Assembly (NCBI GenBank): GCA_903837305.1
Contig: CAILUB010000114.1
Coordinates: forward strand, 1-7,614
Direction of reading: 5' to 3'
Source: an uncultured Cytophagaceae bacterium
Lineage (GTDB): Bacteria; Bacteroidota; Bacteroidia; Cytophagales; Spirosomataceae
DNA length: 7,614 nucleotides
Part shown: in pieces, positions 1 through 6,796 of the stretch
Position numbering within the stretch: the first letter of the stretch is position 1
Layout: every line of letters starts with the position of its first letter
The notes under the pieces: model-generated
The model's database searches: none
What the model was told of the DNA's origin: nothing
What the model saw: the letters and a program-made list of their open reading frames with translations, nothing else
Translations under genes and position numbers: made by a program

Positions 1-82
1 TCCTTTTACAAGGTCACTGCTAACAACGCTCACAACTGGATACGCCACGGAGGCCTACACACTACTGGCCTTTACATGGACG
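1..82. other. Compositionally odd left edge
   Basis: About half of the first 90 bases are G or C, clearly more than in the A-rich gene that follows. The frame continuous with the TPR gene (from base 2) uses codons such as AGG, CTG, CTC, ACG and GCC that are scarce downstream, and its translation lacks the TPR spacing that begins at about base 83 (AIENAK...DYA). Frame 1 is also open, up to the TGA at 88-90, with a more natural-looking peptide (FYKVTANNAHNWIRHGG). I do not recognise that peptide. This may be a contig-end chimera or a short replacement; 82 bases are too few to be sure. Confidence 0.35.
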
Positions 83-1279
83 GCAATTGAAAATGCAAAA
101 ACGGAAAAGGATTATGCGATGTATCAAAAAGGGATTACGCTAGTCTATTTAGAGCGTGATGCAGAAGCAAAAACAACATTTCAGTCGTTGAAAAAATTAT
201 TCCCTAATACGAAATTGGGGGATGATGCTAGTTTTCAAGAATACTTGATTTCTTTCCGTACGGGTAAATATGCAGATGCAATCGCTGGATTTACAGATTT
301 GATAACCAATCAGCCTACTAGTCCTTACTATGCTGAATCAATCTTAAAACGAGCACAATCGTACTCTAACTCAAAGCAACCTGAGAAAGCAATAACAGAT
401 TACAAAGAGGTAATCGAGAAATTCTCAAAAGAGGCTTTTGCTAAAGATGCCGTTGCTGGTCTACAAGAAGAATTAAATGAAGTAGGACGTCCTGAAGAAA
501 TGAGTTCCTATTTAAGCCTGTATCAAAATAGCAGCCTAAACGAGGAAGAGAAGACGGAATTAGAGTACCAAGCAGCAAAAGGTATTTATTTAGGTGAAAA
601 ATATAATAAAGCAATTGAACCATTAAAGGCCTTTATCGCGCATTTTCCAGCAGATGAACGCGTTTCAGAAGTAACCTATTTAATCGCTGATGCGGCCAAT
701 CGTTCGAATAATAAAGCGGTAGCCTACGAATTCTACAAAAAGGTCATTGAACAAAATGTTCACCCTTCTTTAAATTCGGTGATTGCTAAAGTGGCTGATA
801 TTGAATTTGATTCAGCTGCTTACCAGGAAGCTATTGTACATTACCGATTATTAAAAGACAAAGGAGTAGATTCTACCGTTATCAATCGCACTAATAAGAG
901 AATACTGCAGTCCTTTATCAAATTAAATGAAATAGATTCTGCTTTAATCGCCTACAATGATTACCATTCGTTGGCAGTTAATTCCACTGAAGGATTAGAG
1001 GAAGCAGCAATTCTCTATTTAGACATCATTCATTTAAATAACTTAAAAGGAAATTTCGCCAGCTCAAACGAAATGATTTTAGATAAATTCAGAAATGAAT
1101 TCGCAGAAGTTTCTGATGCTACTTTAGGACAAGCCTATTTACATTTAGCAAAAAACTTCATTGAATTGAAAAATGTTGCTCAAGCAAAAGCTACCTTAAA
1201 ATCTATTATCGATAATTCAGAGGACAAAGAAAGTGTTGAAGCGGCCAAGGTCCTAATGAAAAACTTTTTACAAAAATAA
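1..1279 (+). CDS. TPR-repeat protein, C-terminal part (5' partial)
   Basis: The reading frame is open from base 2 through the left edge with no stop, so the ATG at 119 is an internal Met and not the start; only the last ~390-425 residues are visible. The protein is helical with degenerate tetratricopeptide units of the form Y-x2-A-x3-Y-x2-I, for example around 269-425 (KYADAIAGF, PEKAITDYKEVIEKF), 602-652 (KYNKAIEPLKAFIAHFP), 715-760, 820-873 and 1133-1220 (AYLHLAKNFIELKNVAQAK). No membrane segment or catalytic motif is visible. TPR arrays are protein-protein scaffolds; large TPR proteins of this look are common in Bacteroidota and are usually exported, but the N-terminus that would show a signal peptide is missing. 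It overlaps the next gene, for an outer-membrane barrel, by one base, which suggests co-translation and a shared envelope role (inference). Bases 1 to ~82 look unlike the rest of the gene and may not belong to it. Confidence 0.85.
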   Translation, partial: PFTRSLLTTLTTGYATEAYTLLAFTWTAIENAKTEKDYAMYQKGITLVYLERDAEAKTTFQSLKKLFPNTKLGDDASFQEYLISFRTGKYADAIAGFTDLITNQPTSPYYAESILKRAQSYSNSKQPEKAITDYKEVIEKFSKEAFAKDAVAGLQEELNEVGRPEEMSSYLSLYQNSSLNEEEKTELEYQAAKGIYLGEKYNKAIEPLKAFIAHFPADERVSEVTYLIADAANRSNNKAVAYEFYKKVIEQNVHPSLNSVIAKVADIEFDSAAYQEAIVHYRLLKDKGVDSTVINRTNKRILQSFIKLNEIDSALIAYNDYHSLAVNSTEGLEEAAILYLDIIHLNNLKGNFASSNEMILDKFRNEFAEVSDATLGQAYLHLAKNFIELKNVAQAKATLKSIIDNSEDKESVEAAKVLMKNFLQK

Positions 1280-1281
1280 TG
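1277..1281 (+). other. TAATG stop/start overlap
   Basis: The TAA stop of the TPR gene shares its last base with the ATG of the barrel gene. This is the usual geometry for translational coupling by termination-reinitiation and implies that both proteins come from one mRNA. No Shine-Dalgarno sequence precedes the ATG. A second in-frame ATG at 1285 would remove two residues (MY) and is an equally plausible start. Confidence 0.6.
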
Positions 1282-2949
1282 TATATGAGATTTACATCTA
1301 AAATCATTCTAGTTTTACCCCTTAGCCTGATTTCCATACTAAGTTATGGTCAACAGAAAAAGGAGGGAACTATTCAAAATGAAGAATTTGTCTCTGAAAA
1401 AGTGCGCAAAATAGAAGTACAACCCACCATGAGCCGTTCTTTTGAAGCACTAAATGAAATTCCTGATTATAGTAAAGATAAAAAAGTCGATTTTAGCTTT
1501 GACTTGACTAAGCCCACCTCCATTCAATTGCCCACTTTTCAGACGTCAATAATTGGACCAAGAGCAGGAGAGGAGTTGAAATCCCCTTTTGGATCAAAGG
1601 CTAAAAATTCAATTAAAGTAGGTGCAGGTAATTATGGTCATAGCTTGTTAAATGGGCACTTTGGGTATAATCCAACAGAAAAGGAATTTAGAGGATTGTA
1701 TATTAATCACGATGCAAATTCGAATGGACCCACTGATAATGCCTTTTCAAGTCGTTCAGAAAATGAAGTGAAAATTTACAGTCAATCACTTTGGTCTAAA
1801 GCTTTATTAAAAGGTTCGATTGATTACCGCAGAACGGCAACTAATTTTTATGGGAGAGAAGTTTTTCCAATTAATACTCCAGAGGATGCATTTGCTATCA
1901 ATTATAATCAAATAAAGTTCAATGGAGATATTTACAGCCAGACAGAGGGTAAGAGATTCTCCTACCAAGCTGGAACCGAATTCTCTTCTTTATCAGGGAA
2001 TTTAGCTCCTAAAGAATGGATGTCATCTTCTTACTTAAAAGCGAATTATGACATTTCGGAAGGACTAATGCTACGTATTAATGGAGATGCCGTCTTATCA
2101 AACTTCACAAGCAATACCTCGATAAATCGTAATTTTTTCCGTTTGAAACCCAGCATTTCCTACGACATTTTGCCGCGCTTAAATTTGCAAGCTGGAATTA
2201 ATGCGATTAATGATGAGGAATTAAGAATCTACCCAAGTATACAACTAAAATACAGAGCGAATGACTTCATTCGTTTATTCGCTGGATTCGAAGGAGACAC
2301 ACAGTTTAATTCATACAACAGCAGTTTACTACTAAATCCTTGGCTATCTCAAACAATTAGTTTACAAAATACCCAACAAAAATGGATGGTATCAGGAGGT
2401 CTAATTGGTACGAATGAACGCAATGTGCATTATGAACTAAAAGCAAGCTACGGTGAATATGCTAACATGGCTTTTTTCACTTCTTCATTGGAAGATCTTT
2501 CACAATATGAAATCCAATATTCGAGTGTTAATACTGCCGTTTCTATTCTTTCTTTACAAGCCAATGTAAAGATGACTGTCACGGATAAAATCCAGTCTGA
2601 CCTTCAAGTTGATTATACTAATTATGGAAACCTTGGCAGCTTTTTATATGCTTACCACCGTCCTAACATGCAAATCACTTGGATGAATACAATTAAAGTA
2701 CACCCTAAGATTTCAATTTTACCCCAACTATATTATTTAGGCGGGCTTTATGGATTCAATCCAACAACAAAAAAGGCGATAGCCTTGGATAACATACTGG
2801 ATCTCAACTTGAAAGGAGAATACCAAATAACAGATAAATTCACAGCTACGTTATCTGGTAATAACCTACTTGGAAAAAATTACCAACGATATTTATTTTA
2901 TCCAACACAAGGTTTTAACTTTACAGCAACTCTCGCATATTCATTTTAA
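1279..2949 (+). CDS. Outer-membrane beta-barrel protein, TonB-receptor-like C-terminus
   Basis: The N-terminus is a typical Sec signal peptide: a basic start (MRFTSK), a hydrophobic core (IILVLPLSLISIL) and a likely signal peptidase I cut after SYG, before QQKK, near residue 24. The mature protein is rich in alternating aromatic/polar strands (GLYINHD, SIDYRRTATNFYG, FRLFAGFEGD and others) and ends in TATLAYSF; a terminal Phe on the last strand is the signal for BAM insertion in the outer membrane. The last ~50 residues (NLLGKNYQRY, YPTQGFNFT) resemble the C-terminus of TonB-dependent receptors. At 556 aa it is shorter than usual receptors, and I see no plug domain in the ~75 residues between the signal peptide and the first strands (KVGAGNYGHSLLNGHFGYN). 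It is flanked by a TPR gene (1-bp overlap) and, after a 2-nt gap, a SPOR gene, with a TonB gene two genes on. Ligand unknown. It could be a plugless transporter relative or a structural barrel. Confidence 0.8.
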   Translation: MYMRFTSKIILVLPLSLISILSYGQQKKEGTIQNEEFVSEKVRKIEVQPTMSRSFEALNEIPDYSKDKKVDFSFDLTKPTSIQLPTFQTSIIGPRAGEELKSPFGSKAKNSIKVGAGNYGHSLLNGHFGYNPTEKEFRGLYINHDANSNGPTDNAFSSRSENEVKIYSQSLWSKALLKGSIDYRRTATNFYGREVFPINTPEDAFAINYNQIKFNGDIYSQTEGKRFSYQAGTEFSSLSGNLAPKEWMSSSYLKANYDISEGLMLRINGDAVLSNFTSNTSINRNFFRLKPSISYDILPRLNLQAGINAINDEELRIYPSIQLKYRANDFIRLFAGFEGDTQFNSYNSSLLLNPWLSQTISLQNTQQKWMVSGGLIGTNERNVHYELKASYGEYANMAFFTSSLEDLSQYEIQYSSVNTAVSILSLQANVKMTVTDKIQSDLQVDYTNYGNLGSFLYAYHRPNMQITWMNTIKVHPKISILPQLYYLGGLYGFNPTTKKAIALDNILDLNLKGEYQITDKFTATLSGNNLLGKNYQRYLFYPTQGFNFTATLAYSF

Positions 2950-2951
2950 GA

Positions 2952-3935
2952 ATGACTGAATTTTATACCTTTCTAGAGCATTTACTTTACGATCACGAAT
3001 GTGTCATTATACCACAATTCGGAGGTTTTGTCGTAAATGCACAAGATTTTCAGTTCAATGCCAAAGAGAATAAGATATATCCTAAAAGAAAATGTGTCGC
3101 TTTCAACGAGAAACTAAAAACAGATGACCGTTTCTTAACCACAGAATGGGCTAATAAACAGTCTATCTCGCAAAAAGAAGCCTCCATTGAAATAGCAGCC
3201 ATCTCTAAAGAATTAAAGTCTCAAATCTTATCACAAGGCTATTTAACTATTGGGGAACTAGGTGCCTTTACGTTAAATACAGAAAATCGCTTATCCTTTA
3301 CTCCCAATCCAGATTTCAATGCTGATTTAACTGTATTTGGTCTTTTTCCTGTTAGCTTAGGTTATACTCATCAACATAAAGTAGTTAAACCAACTCTTGA
3401 AGTAATTCCAATTGCAGAAGATCTGCCTACTACTATATCAGAAGAATACGAACCAGTAAAATTAAGCCGATCGGTTTATGTGTATGCCTTTATAGCTTTC
3501 CTAATAGGTGGTTTAGGTGCTTTTTTCCTAACAGAACCCGCTAGTAATCAGTCACAAAGCTCCTTGAATCCGATTAAAATCGAGAAAAAAGAAACTGTTT
3601 CAGTTAAAGCTACAGTAGCTCCAGCTGCGCCAATTCAGATGGATACGGTTCAGAAAAATACCATTGATGCGCCTGCAGAAATATCAGCAGAGGCGGATCA
3701 AAATGTTATTTACTTAATAGCTGCAAGTTTTCAATCCTTATCTCAAGCAGAAAAAGGGCTTAAAGAGTTCAAATCGCGTGGTTTTGATCAAGCTGAGATT
3801 ATCTTAAAGAACGAACAGACGAAATTTTACCGCATTAGTTTAGGTACAGAACATTCAATGGATGCGGGTTATGCTAAAGCAAGTGAATTAAAAGCTTCCA
3901 AGAAAGTAGACATTTGGGTGTATAAGGCGCTATAA
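2952..3935 (+). CDS. HU-CCDC81 and SPOR domain membrane protein
   Basis: There are three parts. Residues ~1-125 match the two tandem bacterial CCDC81-like HU domains: the first carries the hallmark VIIPQFGGFV, the second the HU-like helix pair and the GYLTIGELGAFTL wing followed by LSFTPNPDF. One transmembrane helix lies at ~174-194 (VYVYAFIAFLIGGLGAFFL). After a Ser/Thr/Ala/Pro linker, residues ~252-327 form a SPOR domain (YLIAASF, then FYRISLG and the final DIWVYKAL). SPOR domains bind denuded septal peptidoglycan, and HU-type folds bind DNA or act as scaffolds. The architecture therefore implies a single-pass inner-membrane protein with the SPOR part in the periplasm and the HU part in the cytoplasm (inference). 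The start two bases after the previous stop is the only ATG that includes the whole first HU domain. Only 3 nt separate it from the TonB gene. Its function is not known; a link between cell-wall position and the envelope module is plausible. Confidence 0.88.
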   Translation: MTEFYTFLEHLLYDHECVIIPQFGGFVVNAQDFQFNAKENKIYPKRKCVAFNEKLKTDDRFLTTEWANKQSISQKEASIEIAAISKELKSQILSQGYLTIGELGAFTLNTENRLSFTPNPDFNADLTVFGLFPVSLGYTHQHKVVKPTLEVIPIAEDLPTTISEEYEPVKLSRSVYVYAFIAFLIGGLGAFFLTEPASNQSQSSLNPIKIEKKETVSVKATVAPAAPIQMDTVQKNTIDAPAEISAEADQNVIYLIAASFQSLSQAEKGLKEFKSRGFDQAEIILKNEQTKFYRISLGTEHSMDAGYAKASELKASKKVDIWVYKAL

Positions 3936-3938
3936 GAT

Positions 3939-4811
3939 ATGAACCAAAGCATCGAACAAAAGCAATTAGAACGTAAAAACCAAAGGAAAGCCTTGGCAAT
4001 CACGATTGTGATTCAGGGTTTATTGTTTTTGTTATTTTGGTATGCAAAGATTTGGTCAGCAGAAGAAATGAAACTAGAATTACCTGAACCAGGATTCGAA
4101 GTGAATTATGGAACAGATGATGAAGGTGGTGGAAATGTGCAGTCATATAATCAAGCGAGTGATTTGCCTAATAACGATGAATCACAGCCTGCTGAAAAAG
4201 AAACAGAAGTTGCTTCCGTAACGAAAGCGAAACCTAACCCAAGTTCTAAAGAGACCGTCATCTCCTCTGTAGTTAAAAGTCCTGTCAGCATTTCGGAGAA
4301 TACGAAAAAGACCACCACCGTTTCCACAAAACCCACTCCTGAACCAGAAGAAAAAATCGATGAGGGTGCATTGTTCAAGAAAAAAACAACTAGCAACGGA
4401 ACTCGAGGAACAAATCCAAATCCAGGAGGAAATTCCAATGGACCAGACGCTGGAAAAATTGGAGATAAAGGTAGCCCCAACGGCAAAATCAACAATTCAA
4501 CGAATTACTCCGGTAGCGGCGGTAGCGGAGAGGGTTCTGGTTCCTCTTCCGTGAATATTTCTGGCTGGAGAATCGCTAATCGTCCTAACGTCAAAGATGA
4601 TACAGGTGAAACGGGTATGATTCGATTTACCATCAAAATCGATGAAGACGGAAATATCATCAAATTAGTGATTGCGGAGAATTCATTTTCTAATTCTTTG
4701 GCACAGAAATACAAAAGAGCCATCGAAAAATCTAAATTCATTAAAACGTCTTCAGGCGCAAGCCCGAAAGAAGCCACCGGGTCTATCACCTTCCGCGTAG
4801 GAGAAAGATAG
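3939..4811 (+). CDS. TonB-family energy transducer
   Basis: A short basic cytoplasmic N-terminus (KNQRK) is followed by one transmembrane anchor at ~18-39 (ALAITIVIQGLLFLLFWYA), then the LPEPGFEVNYGTDDEGGG segment typical of Bacteroidota TonB proteins. A long periplasmic linker (~60-204) is first Ser/Thr/Lys/Glu/Pro-rich and then Gly/Asn/Ser-rich (~150-204). The C-terminal domain at ~205-290 has the TonB fold signature: SGWRIANRPNV, GMIRFTIKIDEDGNI, a helix (SLAQKYKRAIEKSKF) and the closing strand GSITFRVGER. TonB uses the proton motive force, through ExbB/ExbD, to drive outer-membrane receptors; here the nearby barrel is a candidate client (inference). Two oddities: Gln26 stands where relatives and E. 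coli TonB (His20) have a histidine in the anchor, and no exbB or exbD is adjacent. The linker is not the classical Pro-Glu/Pro-Lys rod. No gene symbol is assigned because several TonB paralogues are usual in these genomes. Confidence 0.85.
   Translation: MNQSIEQKQLERKNQRKALAITIVIQGLLFLLFWYAKIWSAEEMKLELPEPGFEVNYGTDDEGGGNVQSYNQASDLPNNDESQPAEKETEVASVTKAKPNPSSKETVISSVVKSPVSISENTKKTTTVSTKPTPEPEEKIDEGALFKKKTTSNGTRGTNPNPGGNSNGPDAGKIGDKGSPNGKINNSTNYSGSGGSGEGSGSSSVNISGWRIANRPNVKDDTGETGMIRFTIKIDEDGNIIKLVIAENSFSNSLAQKYKRAIEKSKFIKTSSGASPKEATGSITFRVGER
4512..4529 (+). repeat. Short 9-nt tandem repeat in TonB linker
   Basis: GGTAGCGGC is followed directly by GGTAGCGGA, encoding GSG-GSG within the glycine/serine-rich linker of the TonB protein. 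It is a two-copy, in-frame, low-complexity duplication and marks a segment whose length is likely to vary between strains. Confidence 0.5.
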
Positions 4812-4818
4812 GCATCCG

Positions 4819-6075
4819 ATGAATTATTCCGAGTCCATTTCCTTTTTGTATGCACAATTGCCGGTGTTTCACCGCGAAGGGGCTAAAGCCTATAAACCGG
4901 GCTTAGGTAATATTGAAGCACTTTGCGAGCTGATGGGAAACCCGGAGCGCTCTTTTAAGTCTTTGCACATTGCAGGCACGAATGGAAAGGGGAGTTCCTC
5001 GCATTTTATGGCCTCTATTCTTCAGGAACACGGTTACAAGGTGGGCTTATATACCTCACCACATCTACATTCCTTTACTGAACGAATAAAAATTAATGGG
5101 ATTGAGGCCCCTGAAGAATGGGTGGCTGATTTTGTTTCTAATCATCTGCACCTAATCGAAAAAGTGCGTCCGTCTTTTTTTGAATGGACCGTCATTATGG
5201 CCTTTACTTATTTCAAGGAACAGCAAGTTGATTATGCCATCATTGAAACGGGTTTAGGCGGCCGATTGGATTCGACAAATATCATAGCTCCACTCGGATG
5301 TTTAATCACGAACATTAGCTTCGACCACCAGGATTTATTGGGGGATACGTTGGAAAAAATTGCGTCAGAAAAGGCTGGCATCATTAAAACGCATACTCCG
5401 GTAACCATAAGTGAAAAACAGCCAGAAACGTCTGATGTTTTCATTGCCAAAGCTTCATCAGCAAATGCCTCCCTTCAATTTGCTTCAGATGTAGTTAAAG
5501 CTTCAGACTTCACTTTCACAAGCCCATCTTGGGGTGAAATGAATATCAATAGCACATACAAAGGACATTACCAGCAAAAAAACATACGTGGAGTGTTGGC
5601 ATGGTGCGAACAGCTTCAATCCATCATTCCTCTAGAAGGGGCAAAAATCAGGAAAGGAATTGAGCAAACCCGAGCGAATACCGGTTTACAAGGCCGTTGG
5701 GAGATATTAGGTGAAAGTCCTAAAATCATTGCGGATACCGGACACAACAAAAGTGGCATAACAGAAATTATGCAACAAATAAATAAAGAGGGTTTCGATC
5801 ATCTGACCATTATTCTGGGAATGGTCGCGGACAAAGACATCGATTCGGTCTTATCCTTGTTTCCAACAGAGGCCAGCTTCTATTTTTGCCAAGCAAACAA
5901 CCCGAGAGCGATCTCCGCTTTAGAACTTCAAAAATTAGCAGCAACTAAAGGCCTTCAGGGTAAAGTCGTTCCTTCTGTGAACGAGGCCATTGCCCTGGCA
6001 AAATTAAATTCCAGCCCATCAGATGGAATTCTCATCTGTGGATCCACTTATCTAGTAGGAGAAATTACCTTTTAA
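4819..6075 (+). CDS. folC: Dihydrofolate synthase / folylpolyglutamate synthase
   Basis: FolC is a cytoplasmic Mur-ligase-family enzyme that uses ATP to join L-glutamate to dihydropteroate and then to extend folates with further glutamates. Seen in order: the early PGLGNIEAL segment (27-35), the P-loop GTNGKGS (53-59) followed by SPHLHSFTERIKINGI, the ETGLGGRLDSTN motif (143-154), SFDHQDLLG (167-175) with the metal-binding His170, EKAGIIK (184-190) whose Lys185 corresponds to the carbamylated lysine of the family, and DTGHN (306-310), the Bacteroidota version of the D-G-A-H-N motif in the C-terminal domain. It ends ILICGSTYLVGE. At 418 aa it is full length. The ATG lies 7 nt after the TonB stop with no other candidate nearby. 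Co-transcription behind the TonB gene is implied by spacing; the functions are unrelated. All expected motifs are intact, so I expect it to be active. Dual rather than single activity cannot be read from sequence alone. Confidence 0.96.
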   Translation: MNYSESISFLYAQLPVFHREGAKAYKPGLGNIEALCELMGNPERSFKSLHIAGTNGKGSSSHFMASILQEHGYKVGLYTSPHLHSFTERIKINGIEAPEEWVADFVSNHLHLIEKVRPSFFEWTVIMAFTYFKEQQVDYAIIETGLGGRLDSTNIIAPLGCLITNISFDHQDLLGDTLEKIASEKAGIIKTHTPVTISEKQPETSDVFIAKASSANASLQFASDVVKASDFTFTSPSWGEMNINSTYKGHYQQKNIRGVLAWCEQLQSIIPLEGAKIRKGIEQTRANTGLQGRWEILGESPKIIADTGHNKSGITEIMQQINKEGFDHLTIILGMVADKDIDSVLSLFPTEASFYFCQANNPRAISALELQKLAATKGLQGKVVPSVNEAIALAKLNSSPSDGILICGSTYLVGEITF

Positions 6076-6086
6076 TTCGCGTACCC

Positions 6087-6746
6087 TTGAGCAGAAGAAA
6101 AACAGCCAAATACAATCTAGCCATCGCTTTAGACAATGTCATTCAAAGTCCGAAACCTATTTTCGGAACATTGGCTGGTAAATGGAAATCGGATTACTTT
6201 AAAAACGACAGCTCATTAGTTTTAGAACTGGGCTGTGGCCGAGGAGAATACACCAATGGCTTAGGTAAACTATTTCCCGAGATGAATTTCATAGGGGTAG
6301 ATGTTAAAGGAGATCGATTAGCACAAGGAGGGAGAGCTGCGAGAGAACTTGAATTAACAAACACCGCATTTCTTCGCATCCACATGCAAGAGATAGACGA
6401 ACAGTTTGCAGAAAATGAGGTCGATGAAATTTGGATTACTTTCCCGGACCCTCGTCTTCGGGATCGTGATGAGAAACGCCGCCTCACTTTTCATACCTTT
6501 CTTGCTCGTTACAAGAAAATCTTGAAGCCTGGAGGCATCCTTCATTTAAAAACCGATTCTTTACCTTTCTTCGAATTTTCGGAGGGTTCGCTAACTGAAA
6601 ATGGATGGGACATTACAGTCAAAACGAATGATCTCTACACTTCTGAATGGATGGACGATCATTATGGAATCAAAACACGTTTCGAGGAGATGTTCTACGA
6701 AAAAGGATTTAACATCAATTACCTCAGAGCTATAAATGCGAAATAA
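6087..6746 (+). CDS. trmB: tRNA (guanine-N7-)-methyltransferase
   Basis: TrmB transfers a methyl group from SAM to N7 of G46 in the variable loop of many tRNAs. The 219-aa class I methyltransferase shows the SAM-binding loop ELGCGRGEY (47-55), the acidic end of strand 2 (GVDVKGDRL), and the family signature FPDPRLRDRDEKRRL (119-133), where other bacteria have FPDPWxKxRHxKRR. HLKTDS and the C-terminal YTSEW...IKTRFEEMFYEKG...INYLR, with the Thr-x-Phe-Glu recognition segment, follow. The start is TTG at 6087, giving fMet-SRRKTAKY, which matches the usual short basic N-terminus. The next in-frame ATG is inside the SAM domain, and the frame upstream runs into the end of folC without an ATG. It begins 11 nt after folC and ends directly at a terminator, so it is the last gene of the + strand unit. 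The weak start codon may set low expression (inference). Confidence 0.95.
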   Translation: MSRRKTAKYNLAIALDNVIQSPKPIFGTLAGKWKSDYFKNDSSLVLELGCGRGEYTNGLGKLFPEMNFIGVDVKGDRLAQGGRAARELELTNTAFLRIHMQEIDEQFAENEVDEIWITFPDPRLRDRDEKRRLTFHTFLARYKKILKPGGILHLKTDSLPFFEFSEGSLTENGWDITVKTNDLYTSEWMDDHYGIKTRFEEMFYEKGFNINYLRAINAK

Positions 6747-6775
6747 AAAAAGCCTCTCAGATGGAGAGGCTTTTT
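6747..6775. terminator. Bidirectional rho-independent terminator
   Basis: The hairpin has a 12-bp perfect stem, AAAAAGCCTCTC (6747-6758) pairing with GAGAGGCTTTTT (6764-6775), and a 5-nt loop AGATG. The seven-pair GC-containing core is flanked by A and T runs, so each strand ends in a U tract: it stops the + strand operon right after the trmB stop (6744-6746) and the minus-strand GAPDH transcript 22 nt beyond its stop. The 50-bp gap between the convergent genes holds little else. Confidence 0.92.
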
Positions 6776-6796
6776 CATTTATATCAAATTGGTTGA

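Noticed and set aside
119..121. ATG as start of the TPR gene
   Set aside because: The frame is open to the left edge and TPR-like sequence (AIENAK) begins well before it, so this Met is internal.
441..623. Short minus-strand open frame opposite the TPR gene, Leu-rich
   Set aside because: It is an antisense shadow of A-rich codons; the apparent hydrophobicity reflects complementing Lys/Glu codons.
4380..4386. Run of seven A in the TonB gene as a programmed frameshift site
   Set aside because: The gene is intact in one frame to the C-terminal domain, the alternative frames have no domain, and A runs are common in this genome's Lys codons.
4151..4855. Long open frames on both strands within and beyond the TonB linker
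   Set aside because: They arise from the low-complexity Gly/Ser/Pro codons of the linker; their translations are biased (runs of P, S, L, F) with no recognisable domain.
5232..5450. Minus-strand open frame opposite folC
   Set aside because: It lies across conserved FolC motifs, which fully explain the sequence.
5734..5748. DTGHN instead of DGAHN in FolC as a possible inactivating change
   Set aside because: The Asp, His and Asn are kept, and this variant is, to my knowledge, normal in Bacteroidota FolC.
6441..6485. Divergent TrmB signature (FPDPRLRDRDEKRR without Trp and His)
   Set aside because: The FPDP core and the final Arg-Arg are present, and similar variation is usual in Bacteroidota TrmB.
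6194..6545. Two minus-strand open frames opposite trmB
   Set aside because: They overlap a clearly coding methyltransferase, have Ser/Arg-rich shadow composition and no motif.
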